From assembly GCA_965197395.1 (NCBI GenBank), contig CBDANB010000007.1:930001-994000 (forward strand): a stretch of DNA of 64,000 nucleotides, given 5' to 3'. The stretch is from CAZYFH01 sp965197395 (GTDB taxonomy: Bacteria > Acidobacteriota > Vicinamibacteria > Vicinamibacterales > UBA8438). A program made the position numbers and the translations under genes. The notes under the pieces were generated by a model. The model was not told where the DNA came from and did not search any database. It saw only the letters and a list, made by a program, of their open reading frames with translations. Below, piece by piece: positions 35,898 through 45,635 of this stretch; positions within the stretch are counted from its first letter, which is position 1; the number at the start of each line of letters is the position of its first letter.

Positions 35898-37307
35898 GTG
35901 GGTCACTCGGCAGCCGCGCGGGTCAGGGCTGCCGCGCGCGTCGCGGCGGCCGTGGCGCTCGCCGCCGCCTGCGTCGCGTGCGGGGGCGAGCCACCGACAG
36001 TGGTCGACGGCGATCTCGCGTTCGTCCACGTCAACGTCGTGCCGATGGACACGGAGCGCATCCTTGAGGACCACATCGTGGTCGTCGAGAACGGCCGCAT
36101 CACCGCCATCGCGCCGTCGAGCACCCTCGAGCCGGCCGAGGGGGTCGACCTCATCGAGGGCGAGGGCCGGTATCTGGTTCCGGGCCTCACCGAGATGCAC
36201 GGCCATCTCCCAAGCCCGCGTTCGACCGACGCGGACATCGGCAACCTCCTCTTCCTCTATGTGGCCAACGGCGTCACCACGGTTCGCGGGATGCAGGGCG
36301 ATCGGTCGCAATTCGCGCTGCGCGACCAGATCGACCGCGGGCTGCTGCTCGGACCGCGCCTGTTTCTCGGCAGCGTGTCGATGAACGGCAGCAGCGTCAC
36401 CACCCCCGAGCAAGCGTCGCAGCTCGCGCGCGAGTACAAGGTGTCCGGCTTCGATCTGATCAAGACGCACGAAGGGCTGTCACCTGAGGCGTTCGATGCG
36501 CTCGCGGACACGGCGACGGAGATCGGCATCCCGTTCGGGGGGCACGTTTCGGACTTCGTCGGCCTGAGGCATGCGCTGGCGCGGGGGCAGGCGTCGATCG
36601 ACCACCTCGACAACTACGTCGAGGCGTTGGCGTCGGAGGACACACGCGCGGAGGACGAGCGCGGCCTGACCGGTGTCGGTCTCTTGCTCGATCAGGTCGA
36701 CGAGTCGCGTATTCCGGAGCTTGTCGATGCGACCGTTGCGGCCGGCGCCTGGGTCGTCCCGACGATGGTGCTGTGGGAGACGGCGTTCTTCAACGACCGC
36801 GGCTCGGTCGACGTGTTGCCCGACCGGCCCGAGGTGCAGTACATGCCGCCGGAAACGGTCGATCGGTGGCGGCAGGCGGTCGACATGCGTCTCGGCGCAT
36901 CCGATATCGAGACCAACCGGCGGGTGGCCGCCTTGCGCCGCACCATTCTCAAGGCGCTGCACGACGGTGGCGCCAACATCGCCCTTGGGACCGATTCGCC
37001 GCAAGTGTTCAGCGTGCCCGGATTCGCGATGCACCACGAGATGGCGCTCTACGTGGATCTCGGCATGACCCCGTATGAGGTGCTCGAGATCGCCACGCGG
37101 CGGCCGGCCGAGTATTTCGGCGCCGACGACGACTTCGGCACGATCGCCGTCGACCGGCGCGCGGACCTGCTGATGCTGAGTGCGAACCCGCTCGACGACA
37201 TCGCGAACCTCGCGGCGCGGGCGGGGGTGATGGTCAACGGGCGGTGGATCTCCGGCGAGGACGTTGGGCGGCGGCTGGCGGAGATCGCGTCGTTTTATGG
37301 CAACTAG
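35898..37307 (+). CDS. amidohydrolase family lipoprotein
   Basis: A 469-residue metal-dependent hydrolase. After a lipoprotein-type signal (ARVAAAVALAAACVACGG) come the metal ligands: HGH in LVPGLTEMHGHLP, a Lys in DLIKTHEG, His in FGGHVSDF and IDHLDNYV, and Asp in ALGTDSPQVF. It resembles exported imidazolonepropionase/prolidase-like amidohydrolases with a cyclic amide or dipeptide substrate. The GTG at 35898 is 1 bp after the maoC stop, so it is in the same operon, although its link to the CoA pathway is unclear. Confidence 0.88.
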   Translation: MGHSAAARVRAAARVAAAVALAAACVACGGEPPTVVDGDLAFVHVNVVPMDTERILEDHIVVVENGRITAIAPSSTLEPAEGVDLIEGEGRYLVPGLTEMHGHLPSPRSTDADIGNLLFLYVANGVTTVRGMQGDRSQFALRDQIDRGLLLGPRLFLGSVSMNGSSVTTPEQASQLAREYKVSGFDLIKTHEGLSPEAFDALADTATEIGIPFGGHVSDFVGLRHALARGQASIDHLDNYVEALASEDTRAEDERGLTGVGLLLDQVDESRIPELVDATVAAGAWVVPTMVLWETAFFNDRGSVDVLPDRPEVQYMPPETVDRWRQAVDMRLGASDIETNRRVAALRRTILKALHDGGANIALGTDSPQVFSVPGFAMHHEMALYVDLGMTPYEVLEIATRRPAEYFGADDDFGTIAVDRRADLLMLSANPLDDIANLAARAGVMVNGRWISGEDVGRRLAEIASFYGN

Positions 37308-37345
37308 CGCTGTTAGGACCGTGAATGCCAAGGGGTAATTGACGA

Positions 37346-38716
37346 ATGACCGCGATTGAGACGCTGGCCGAGTTCGTGACCACGGCCGAGGTTCCGGACG
37401 ATGCGCGCCAGGCGGCGCGCGATGCCGTGCAGGACACGCTCGGGGTGATGCTGGCTGGCGCGGGCGAGCCGTCGGCGGCCATCGTCCAGCGGGTGACCCG
37501 GGCCGAGGGAGGCGACGGACGGGCGAGTGTGATCGGGACACCGATTGCCACGACCGCGACGTGGGCGGCGCTGGCAAACGGCACGGCGGCGCATGCGCTC
37601 GACTTCGACGATATGTGCTGGGTGACGCTCGCCCACCCGAGCGCCCCGCTCGTGGCCGCCGCATTGGCGGCGGCCGAGACCGTGGACGCGTCGGGCGCCG
37701 CGCTGCTGGACGCGTATGTCGTCGGGTTCGAAGTAGAGGCCGTCCTCGGCACGGTCATGAACCCGTCGCACTACGAGCAGGGCTGGCACGGCACGTCGAC
37801 CATCGGCACGATCGGCGCCGCGGCGGCGGCGGCGCGCGTGTTCGGCCTTGACACGGAGGCCACGGGCCGCGCGTTGTCGGTCGCGGCGTCGGAAGCGTCC
37901 GGGCTCAAGGAGAACTTCGGCACGATGGTCAAACCGCTCCAGGGCGGACTCGCCGCGCGCAACGGCGTGCTGGCGGCGCTGCTCGCGCGCGAGTCGCTCA
38001 CGGCCTCGCCGCGCGCGATCGACGGCCCGCAGGGCTTCCTGGTTGCCATGCGGAGCCAGGGGCGCGATCTGGCCCAGGCGAGCGCGCACCTCGGGGAGCG
38101 ATGGGAAATCATCGACGGCGGCATCACCGTCAAGCTCTATCCGTCGTGCGCGGCGACCCATCCCACGATTGACGCGCTGATCGATCTCCGACGCGAGCAT
38201 GGCCTCGAGGCGGATGCAGTCTCCGCGGTGGACGTGGCCGTCGACGCTGTCACGCCGACCGTCCTCATCTACGACCATCCGACGACGGGACTCGAGGGGA
38301 AGTTCAGCCTCCACTATTGCGCGGCCGCCGCGTTGGCGTTCGGTCGTGTCGGGATTGACACTTTCGCACCGGACGCGATGCACCACCCAACGGTCCAACG
38401 CCTCGTGCCACGCGTGACGATGCGGGTCGACGAGACGCTGGGGCGGGAGGCGCCACCGTTGACCGAGGCCCGCGTCTCGGTGCGACTGGTCGATGGGCGT
38501 GTCCTCGAGCGCGCCGCCAATGGCGCACGCGGCTATCCGGACCGTCCAGCATCGCGGACCGAGCGCGACGCCAAGTTCACGGCCTGCGCGCGACGCGCGG
38601 TCTCCGAGGCGGCGGCGGCGTCCGCGCTGGCGGAGCTGCACGAGCTGGCAGCGGCTCGCTCGGTCCGGAGCCTGGCCGCCTCGCTCGCCGCAGACGCCGT
38701 GGCGCAGGCAGTGTAG
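37346..38716 (+). CDS. MmgE/PrpD family protein
   Basis: A 456-residue protein of the MmgE/PrpD family (2-methylcitrate dehydratase, cis-aconitate decarboxylase, iminodisuccinate epimerase). The helical domain opens IETLAEFVTTAEVPDDARQA and has ALANGTAAHALDFDDMCWVT with the DFDD motif; the second domain includes KLYPSCAATHPTIDALIDL. The choice between dehydratase and decarboxylase cannot be made from sequence alone. The neighbouring CitE-like lyase and CoA-transferase suggest a C5/C6 branched acid. Confidence 0.88.
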   Translation: MTAIETLAEFVTTAEVPDDARQAARDAVQDTLGVMLAGAGEPSAAIVQRVTRAEGGDGRASVIGTPIATTATWAALANGTAAHALDFDDMCWVTLAHPSAPLVAAALAAAETVDASGAALLDAYVVGFEVEAVLGTVMNPSHYEQGWHGTSTIGTIGAAAAAARVFGLDTEATGRALSVAASEASGLKENFGTMVKPLQGGLAARNGVLAALLARESLTASPRAIDGPQGFLVAMRSQGRDLAQASAHLGERWEIIDGGITVKLYPSCAATHPTIDALIDLRREHGLEADAVSAVDVAVDAVTPTVLIYDHPTTGLEGKFSLHYCAAAALAFGRVGIDTFAPDAMHHPTVQRLVPRVTMRVDETLGREAPPLTEARVSVRLVDGRVLERAANGARGYPDRPASRTERDAKFTACARRAVSEAAAASALAELHELAAARSVRSLAASLAADAVAQAV

Positions 38717-38731
38717 GAGCCGAGGACGTTC

Positions 38732-39592
38732 ATGGCGTCACCGTTCCGCGTGCGGCGCAGCCTGCTCTTCGTTCCGGCCGATCGGCCCGACCGGTATCCA
38801 AAGGCGCTGGCCACGGGCGCGGATGCCGTCTGTATCGATCTCGAGGACGGCGTCTCGTTCAGCGCCAAGGCGGCGGCCCGCGACGCGGCGCTGGCATTCC
38901 TGACGGACCGCACGCCGACCGGGACGGAGGTCTCTCTGCGGATCAACGATCCGAAGACCGATCTCGGGCAGGTCGACCTCGACGCGGTGCGTCGCGGCGG
39001 CATCCGGCCGGATGCGTTGATGTTGCCCAAGTGCGGCGGCGCCGACGAGATACGCGCGGTCGAGCAGACGCTGGCGTCAGCCGTGCCGGATCTGCCGTTG
39101 ATCGCCATGGTGGAGACCGCCCGCGGGTTGGCCGCGGCGGAGGAGATCGCGTCGGCGTCACCGAACGTGGCGGCGGTGTTCTTCGGTGCGATCGACTACT
39201 CCGCCGACGTCGGCTGCGCCGTCGACTGGGACGCGGTCCTATACGCGCGCTCGCGCGTCGTCGTGGCCGCGGCGCTCGCTGGTGTCGGCGCACTCGACTC
39301 CCCGTTCATGGATGTGCCGGCGCTTGACGCGCTCGAGGCGGAGTGCCGGCGTACCCGGGCGCTCGGGTTCGGCGGCAAGGCGGCCATTCACCCGACCCAG
39401 GTCGCGGTCATTCAGGACGCGTACTCGCCCGGGGCGGCGGAGGTGGAGTGGGCGCGGACGATCGTCGACGCGTATACGAAGCACGACGGCGGTGTCCTGC
39501 TCGTAGACGGCAAGCTGATTGAGCGACCGGTCATCGCCGCGGCCAAGCGCACGCTGGCGATTGCCAAGATGGTCGAGCAGGCGTCAGATTAA
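38732..39592 (+). CDS. CitE-like (HpcH/HpaI) CoA-ester lyase
   Basis: A 286-residue lyase of the CitE/malyl-CoA lyase group. The active-site segments are RRSLLFVPADRPDRYPKAL, AVCIDLEDGVS (metal-binding acids), SLRIND (Arg), MVETARGLAAAEEI and AIHPTQVAVIQ. It lies 15 bp after the MmgE/PrpD gene. Relatives cleave citramalyl-CoA or malyl-CoA to pyruvate or glyoxylate plus an acyl-CoA. With CoA-transferase and MaoC it matches the three steps of itaconate breakdown, although specificity is inferred. Confidence 0.9.
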   Translation: MASPFRVRRSLLFVPADRPDRYPKALATGADAVCIDLEDGVSFSAKAAARDAALAFLTDRTPTGTEVSLRINDPKTDLGQVDLDAVRRGGIRPDALMLPKCGGADEIRAVEQTLASAVPDLPLIAMVETARGLAAAEEIASASPNVAAVFFGAIDYSADVGCAVDWDAVLYARSRVVVAAALAGVGALDSPFMDVPALDALEAECRRTRALGFGGKAAIHPTQVAVIQDAYSPGAAEVEWARTIVDAYTKHDGGVLLVDGKLIERPVIAAAKRTLAIAKMVEQASD

Positions 39593-39630
39593 CCCCAGGG
39601 CTCACGTGGTGACCCAAGTGAGCCCTGGGG
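39593..39630. terminator. bidirectional hairpin between convergent genes
   Basis: A perfect 13-bp stem, CCCCAGGGCTCAC with GTGAGCCCTGGGG, and a 12-nt loop fill the 40-bp gap between the CitE-like gene and the convergent radical SAM gene. It is flanked by TTAA and TTA rather than a T-run, so it is an intrinsic-terminator-like structure of moderate certainty. Confidence 0.65.
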
Positions 39631-39632
39631 GG

Positions 39633-41039
39633 TTAGGCGACGTCGGCCATCGCGCCGCGCTCCTTGCGCATCGCTTCCGCGCGCTCAATCGCCAGCAGAT
39701 TCTGCACGATGGGGAGGTAAAACGCGCCGTCGCCTTCGACCGTCACCAGGTCGTCGTCGGTCGCGACCCATCCGATGTCCTCGAGCACGCGCCAGACAAT
39801 GCGGTGATCCGCCAGGAGGTCCCGCCCGAAGAGCCGTCGATACTGCGAGCGGCTGACCGAAAGCCCCTGAAGCTCCTGGAACAGGAGATGCAGCCGCAGG
39901 TCGGTTTCCGTGTAGTGAAAGCCACGCATCACCGGGAACCGGCCGGCGTCGAGGTCGTCGAAGTACTGGTCGACACGCACATGGTTCATATACGCCCAGC
40001 CGGGGGCGGTTGGCGTGCCGAAGAAGAACGAGATGCCGGCGAACCCCCATCCCCAGGCGTCGTAGCCAATCAGGTGACCGTCGTCTTCGCGGAACGGCCG
40101 TCGAAACAACTCCTCATAGAGGTAGCTGCTCGGGAGCGCGCCGGTGCGCTCGAAGTCGTAGGGGGTCACCTGGTGGAAGCCGTTGGCCTCCAGGAACTCC
40201 TTGCCCAAACGGTACATGTCGAGGTTCTGCGCGGTGGAGGGGAGCTCGGCGCGCCGATGTCTCGAAAAATCGGTGCGACCCGCGACATTGAGCTCGTAGT
40301 GCGTCACGTGGTTGATGTCCGTCGCGACCATCGCTCGTAGGTCGTTGAGCATCAAGTCAATCGTCTGATTCGGCCATCCGAAGATGAGGTCGACGCTCAC
40401 CGGCAGCTCCAAGTCCTGGCATGACGCGATCGTGCGAAAGACCTGGTCGGATGTTTGCCGGCGCCCGCTGAACTTGATCAGCTCGTCGTCGAGTTGCTGC
40501 ACGCCCATGCTGATGCGGTTGATGCCGCAGGCCTTCATGGCGGCCAGCTTGTCGTGGCTGAACGTTTGCGGAATGCCCTCCAGCGTCACCTCGATGTCGG
40601 ACGGCACGTCGAAGACGCCGCGGACGATGTCCATCAGCATCTCATACTGGTCGGCCTTGTACAGGTTGGACGTCCCCCCGCCGAAGTACACGCTCGCCAG
40701 CTCCGCATCACCCAGATGAGGACGGAACATCTCGCCCTCGCGCTTCAAGTAGTCGAGATACCGATCCAGCTGGCGCCGATCCTTGTACACCTCACTGGGG
40801 AAGAGGCAAAACCCGCACCGGTCCGGTGCCGTCGGAAGGCAGTACGGCGTCCCGACGTACAGGTTGATGCGCTTGCGGACGGTTTCGGTGGACTGCTCGC
40901 GCCGGCTCATGATCGCCGGGATCGAGACGTCGCGATCGAGCCAGAACACGGGCGACGGGTGACCGTGGAGAACCTTGTTGCTCTGCCGCCGCAGGCGATG
41001 CTTGTCGATGTAGGCGCGTACGGCGCTGGCGTCGAGCAT
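39633..41039 (-). CDS. HemN/HemW-like radical SAM protein with unusual Cys spacing
   Basis: A 468-residue radical SAM protein with a HemN-type architecture. The cluster motif is YVGTPYCLPTAPDRCGFCLF, giving C-x7-C-x2-C in place of the usual C-x3-C-x2-C. The second motif SVYFGGGTSNLYKADQYEML is the SAM-binding GGGTP-like loop, and ISMGVQQLDDELIKFSGR matches the HemN core. The C-terminal HemN domain continues to AMADVA. Function is uncertain: coproporphyrinogen dehydrogenase, haem chaperone or another role. The start is ATG 41039, 125 bp from the M1 gene end. Confidence 0.85.
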   Translation of the reverse strand: MLDASAVRAYIDKHRLRRQSNKVLHGHPSPVFWLDRDVSIPAIMSRREQSTETVRKRINLYVGTPYCLPTAPDRCGFCLFPSEVYKDRRQLDRYLDYLKREGEMFRPHLGDAELASVYFGGGTSNLYKADQYEMLMDIVRGVFDVPSDIEVTLEGIPQTFSHDKLAAMKACGINRISMGVQQLDDELIKFSGRRQTSDQVFRTIASCQDLELPVSVDLIFGWPNQTIDLMLNDLRAMVATDINHVTHYELNVAGRTDFSRHRRAELPSTAQNLDMYRLGKEFLEANGFHQVTPYDFERTGALPSSYLYEELFRRPFREDDGHLIGYDAWGWGFAGISFFFGTPTAPGWAYMNHVRVDQYFDDLDAGRFPVMRGFHYTETDLRLHLLFQELQGLSVSRSQYRRLFGRDLLADHRIVWRVLEDIGWVATDDDLVTVEGDGAFYLPIVQNLLAIERAEAMRKERGAMADVA

Positions 41040-41163
41040 GCGCTAAGGAGCGTCCCTGGGGTGTGGTCCGTGCCGCGGGAGCGTGTCGGCATGGCCCACG
41101 TGCATGCCGCGTGCGATTGTCGGCGGTCGTGGCATGGATGTCAAGAAGCGGTGCTCCCTGCTC

Positions 41164-43773
41164 CTAGTCGAAGCGCGCCAGGACCGCGTGATGGTAGTTG
41201 ACCTCGATGTCGGTGGGTTCGGCCGGCAGCGGGATCTCGACATCGACCTCGTCGGCATCGACCCACACACGATGGGTCTGCGCCGGGTGGTCGCGGAAGA
41301 CCACGCGGATCGGGACCGGCATCCGAAAGCCCGAGGGGACGTCCTCTTGTCGGATCGTCCCGTGCAGCACGAACGGCGCGCCTCCGTCCAGGAGCGGAGA
41401 GACCTCGAGATCCGGGCGGTAGGTCGGCACGTCGGTGCCGTAGACCCACTGGTCGAAGAACCAATCCATCGGCTCGCCCGCCGCTCGCGTCACCGCGGCC
41501 TCGAACGAGCGCGTCGTGGCGACGCCGTCGAGGTTGGCGCGCACATAGTCACGGAGCAGCCTCCGGAACGGCTCGTCGCTGCCGGTGTCGAGGTCGATCA
41601 GCATCATGCGAATCATGTGCAAGATGAAGGCGCCTTTCTCGTACACGAGCAGCCGGTAGTCCATCGGCGTGTCGGCGGTCTGGAGCCGGTAGCCGGCGAC
41701 GATCGCGCCGGACCGGTGGCCGTCGCTTTGCTGTATGACCTCCGGTCGAAAACCATACTTCAGCCCGACGCCCTGACCGATATTGACCTCGCCGAGGGCG
41801 TCGAGGCGCCAGGCGTCGAGCATTTCGAGAAACTGTTCTTCGTCGTTCCGACCGACCAGCGCATAGATCGCCGCTGCGTAGTGCGCAAATCCCTCCGATA
41901 TCCATTGGTCGCGGTAATGCTCCCAGCCGACGCCCGCGCCCCACCACTGGTGTGCCACTTCGTGCGCCCTGAACGCCGCTTCCTCACCGGTGTGCAACCC
42001 GCCAAAGGCCTGAAACGTGAGCAGGACGAGACCGGGAAACGCCTGTCCGCCGTAGGTCGGCGTTTCGGTGGCGAGCAGCGAGTCGAACGGATAGGGCCCG
42101 AAGTAGTCGGTGTAGGTCCGGATGGCGCCCGCCAGATCCTCGATCGTCCTCGCACGCGCGCCGGGAGCAAACCCCAGGTGATTGCGGTTCGCGTAGACGG
42201 CAATCGGCGGCAGGCCGTCGAGTGTCAACGCTTCGACCTCGAATCGGCCGTATTGGAACGACATGCTACCGCGCACCGGCCGATCGGTCACCCACCGCAT
42301 GATGCGCGTGTCGTCCTCGACGCGCTCCTCGACGAGCGCCCCGCCGCTCGCCACCCGGTAGCCGTCCGACGTCCGAAACGTCAGGTCGAACCGGCGCAAG
42401 CGACTGTGGAAGTGGGTCGGAATCCAGTAGGTCGTGTCCTTGACCAAGAGGTTGCGACTGCGGGGCAGTCGTTCCACGAGCTCGCCCTCGTAGGCGAGCT
42501 CGAGCACGAAGCGTTCGCCTGCGGCAACCAATCGTGGCAACAGCACGGTCACCCACGGCTCGTAACGGTCCTCGTCCGTGCGGCGGTTGTGTCGTTCCTG
42601 GACGAAGTGGACCGGCTCCCCCGTGAGCGGCAGCGGCTCGTCTACCGGCACCACGGCGTCATTGTTAGCGGGAGGCGACGTCAGGAGGGCGACGGTGTGG
42701 ACATCTTCCGCGCCAGGCGGCGCGGCCGGTCGCCAGCGAACATCCGTCACCTCGACCACCTGGGAGATCCGCAGGCGCAGGGTCGCGAGCGGTTCGAGGA
42801 CGTCGATCAGGAGCGCCACGCTCGCCGTGGCGTCACCGTCGCCCTCGAGCGCGAGGTCGACGTCGGTTCGGGAAATGGCGACGCGCGGCGTCCAGCCCTC
42901 ATGGTCGGGCTGGCGCGGCCGGAGTGGAAGCCCGAAATCGCGAAAGTCCCACTCGTCGTCGTCGTCGCCGTCGGGGTCCGCGGGGCCTGCCACCTCCGGG
43001 TCACGTGGGAAGCCGGCGAAGGCCTCCTCGGCCGCGGATCTGTCGAAATCGGTCAGGGCATGCGTGCCCATCCAGACGTCGGCCACTCGTTGACGACGGT
43101 GGTAGCGTGCGACGCGGACTTCCTCGATCTCGCGGGGCTCGATCTCGATCGAAAACCAGTCGTGGTCACGGCCGTGAATCTCGCCGTAGAAGTAGGGTCG
43201 GGACTCCGCGGGCAGCGCCGCGTCGTCGCGCCACAGCGCGGTCAGGACGCGGCTGTCCGGATTGACCAGCTGGTGTTCGAGGAGCGCCTTGCGGCGATCC
43301 TCGAGCAGGTCGGCGGCCTTCTCGATCTCACGCCCGGGCGTGCCGTCAGCCAGCGACCGCAACCGATCGTCGAGGTCGTCGGTAAACCAAAAGACCCACC
43401 GGTCGAACTCCTCGTCGAGGATGTCCTCATCGAGGATCTTTGCGATCTGCTGGTGCTCGATCCCGTCGGGCGGGTACGCGCGGACTCGTCCACGGCCCTG
43501 ATAGATCGCGATCGGCGTGCGGTCACCGACGGGCACGACATAGAGGTCGCCGTCGGTCAGCTCGAGCTCGAAGCGGTCGAATCGCAAGCGGCCGTCACGT
43601 ACATGCCCGACGGCCTCCGGACGCGCCTCGCGCAGCCTCTCGTAGACCGGCGGCGGCCCGAGACCTGGCGAGTCGTCGCCCTGCGCGGCCGCATGTCCCG
43701 CGGCGAGCACGAACGCCACGAGTGCGGCGCTGCGTTGAATAGGAGGACCAGCGAACGCGGCTGTCATGGCCAT
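41164..43773 (-). CDS. exported M1 family zinc metallopeptidase
   Basis: An 869-residue M1 peptidase. The zinc site is HEVAHQWWG near residue 601, with the third ligand Glu in WISEGFAHYAA, and an exopeptidase-like segment lies upstream at TPTYGGQAFPGLVLLTFQAF. A signal peptide (RSAALVAFVLAAGHAAAQ) indicates periplasmic or surface location. The first 250 residues are a poorly conserved acidic N-terminal extension. The start is ATG 43773 or 43767. Probable role: digestion of exported or environmental peptides. Confidence 0.92.
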   Translation of the reverse strand: MAMTAAFAGPPIQRSAALVAFVLAAGHAAAQGDDSPGLGPPPVYERLREARPEAVGHVRDGRLRFDRFELELTDGDLYVVPVGDRTPIAIYQGRGRVRAYPPDGIEHQQIAKILDEDILDEEFDRWVFWFTDDLDDRLRSLADGTPGREIEKAADLLEDRRKALLEHQLVNPDSRVLTALWRDDAALPAESRPYFYGEIHGRDHDWFSIEIEPREIEEVRVARYHRRQRVADVWMGTHALTDFDRSAAEEAFAGFPRDPEVAGPADPDGDDDDEWDFRDFGLPLRPRQPDHEGWTPRVAISRTDVDLALEGDGDATASVALLIDVLEPLATLRLRISQVVEVTDVRWRPAAPPGAEDVHTVALLTSPPANNDAVVPVDEPLPLTGEPVHFVQERHNRRTDEDRYEPWVTVLLPRLVAAGERFVLELAYEGELVERLPRSRNLLVKDTTYWIPTHFHSRLRRFDLTFRTSDGYRVASGGALVEERVEDDTRIMRWVTDRPVRGSMSFQYGRFEVEALTLDGLPPIAVYANRNHLGFAPGARARTIEDLAGAIRTYTDYFGPYPFDSLLATETPTYGGQAFPGLVLLTFQAFGGLHTGEEAAFRAHEVAHQWWGAGVGWEHYRDQWISEGFAHYAAAIYALVGRNDEEQFLEMLDAWRLDALGEVNIGQGVGLKYGFRPEVIQQSDGHRSGAIVAGYRLQTADTPMDYRLLVYEKGAFILHMIRMMLIDLDTGSDEPFRRLLRDYVRANLDGVATTRSFEAAVTRAAGEPMDWFFDQWVYGTDVPTYRPDLEVSPLLDGGAPFVLHGTIRQEDVPSGFRMPVPIRVVFRDHPAQTHRVWVDADEVDVEIPLPAEPTDIEVNYHHAVLARFD

Positions 43774-43780
43774 GGGCGTG

Positions 43781-43992
43781 TTACCGGATATATCCGAGTC
43801 GACGGAGGCGATCCGCGATCTCTTCGTCCACAATCGCCTCGTCGTTTCGGCACGCTCGAGGAAGTCGTAGTCGACGGCGCCGTCCGGGGTGCCGCCGCAG
43901 GCGGCCGAACCGAGTAGCGCCACAACAGTCAGCCATCGAGCCACGGTGCCTGGGCGCCGGGAGGGTACTCGGAGCATCAGATGGAATGACAT
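43781..43992 (-). pseudogene. relic of an exported protein, possibly a sulfatase
   Basis: The minus strand starts with a lipoprotein signal (RWLTVVALLGSAACGG, ATG 43977 or 43992) and continues to VDYDFLER. After a frame change it ends EEIADRLRRLGYIR and a stop at 43781. The DRLRRLGY ending is like the C-terminus of exported sulfatases. Almost everything between the two ends is missing, so this is probably a head-to-tail deletion remnant. The assignment is weak. Confidence 0.4.
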
Positions 43993-44037
43993 CGAGCCGC
44001 CGTGGCAGTATAGCGCCGGCCTCGGCGTACCCCTGTT

Positions 44038-45635
44038 CTACCGTTCCCAGAGCGCCAGCTCGTGAATCGACCAGTACCAGGGCGCGGCCTGTCCCGTCTG
44101 CCGGAGTCGGAGCGTGCGCGTCAGGTTGGGCGGCAGCGTCACGTCGATGGCGGGCGATTCACCGCCGTCGATCACACCCTGCATCAGGGCCGGCAGCCCG
44201 CGCAGGCGCGCCAGCTGGCGGTACTCGCCATCGTCCCCGGCAGCTTCGATGAGAAAGTCCCGTGGATAGTCTCCCAGGCTGCGACTTGCCATCTGCACCC
44301 GGACACGACCGATGTCGCTCGGTTCGTCGAACACGCACTCGATCCACTCGTGACCGGCTTGTGCCTGCCCGCTCAGCCAGCGCGTGTCCGGGTCACCGTC
44401 GAACGCCAGGTCGAGGCGATGATCCATGTGCGAAGCGCGAGCCTCGAACGCGTGCTCGGCAACGGCCGTGAGCGATGTCTCGTCGAGCGCGACTACGTCC
44501 GACGCACCGGTGTCTTCGAGGGTGAACATCGTGGTGGCGCCGAACTCCACGGCCGCGACAATCTGGTCCGCGCTCCGTCTCACGCCGGCGAGCGTCGCCG
44601 CTGCATCTGTTGCGTCGAGATAGCCATCGGCGTGCACGGCGATGTACTTGACACCAAGGGCGCGAAGTCCCCGGACAGCGTCCGGTAACTGAGACGGATC
44701 CCGCAGAGGCGATGTTGGATGACGCAGATAGTAGACGAGCGGCGTCACGTAGCCGCTGCGACCGTTGACGATGGGATGTTGATGCTCCAGCGTACGATAC
44801 ATATAGCGCATCGTCGTGGCGGGTTCGTTCGCCCCAAACGGGAGCTCGAGGAGCGCGCCCGCAGGCCGGCAAGCGCGACCGGCGCGAGCACGACGAGGAT
44901 GAGCGCCGCCGCCACGGCGAGATCCACGAGTGCAGACAGCCGCGCGCGCCCCGCCACCAGCAACTCGCAGCCGACGACGACCGCCACGGGGATCACGAAG
45001 TAGTAGAGGTAATAGCCGTTCGAGAGACCCTGTAGTAGGAACGCTGCGACGAACCCGAGCAGGGCGATGCGCGATCCGGTCCCGAAATAGCGATGTAGCG
45101 CCCAGAGCCCGATCGGCATCCAGCCGCTCATCAACACCTGCAGATGCGAGATGTGGTCCGCCCGGGTCGGGTGAAACGCGAACGCGACGCCGGCGACGAC
45201 CGCCGCCGGGCGACTGCCGGTCAGCGCGAACGCCAGCAAGTACATCCCACCCCCCGCCAGTACGTACGACGCGAGGAAGGCGACATTGCAGACCAGCACC
45301 GGGTTGCCAACCGCCCATTGCAGCGGCGCGGTGAACACGGCGATCCCAAGCAAGTGCTCCGAGTAGGCGAGCGCGCTCGAATAAGGGAAGAACACCGGCG
45401 CGTCCCAGAGCCCGCGCAGGCCAACGAGCAACCGATCCGCGTCCCAGGCCAGGATCCATGCGTTGAGCAGCGAGTCGCCAAGACCGTTCGGGAGCGCTTG
45501 CCCGAGATGGCGGATCAGCGGATACGTGGCGACGAGGGTGGCCGCCGTAAACGCGAGTGTAACCGTCGCAGCTTCGCGAGCCGGCGTCGCGTAGAGGCGC
45601 TCCCAGAAACGGGTGGGTCGGGCGCGTGTCGACAA
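44038..45635 (-). pseudogene. polytopic membrane glycosyltransferase-like gene with internal deletion
   Basis: From about 45635 the minus strand encodes the membrane half of a mannosyltransferase/GT39-like protein, with at least seven hydrophobic segments, for example LVCNVAFLASYVLAGGGMYL and GYYLYYFVIPVAVVVGCELL. At about 44870 the frame changes, and the C-terminal part follows (LELPFGANEPATTMRYMYRT, then a discoidin-like beta domain ending WSIHELALWER). Some 200-300 central residues are missing. A group II intron lies 30 bp upstream of the likely start region, so the original promoter is also lost. Confidence 0.72.

Noticed and set aside
41083..43917. A 944-codon plus-strand frame opposite the M1 peptidase gene
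   Set aside because: It is a shadow frame. The minus strand has HEVAHQWWG and a signal peptide.
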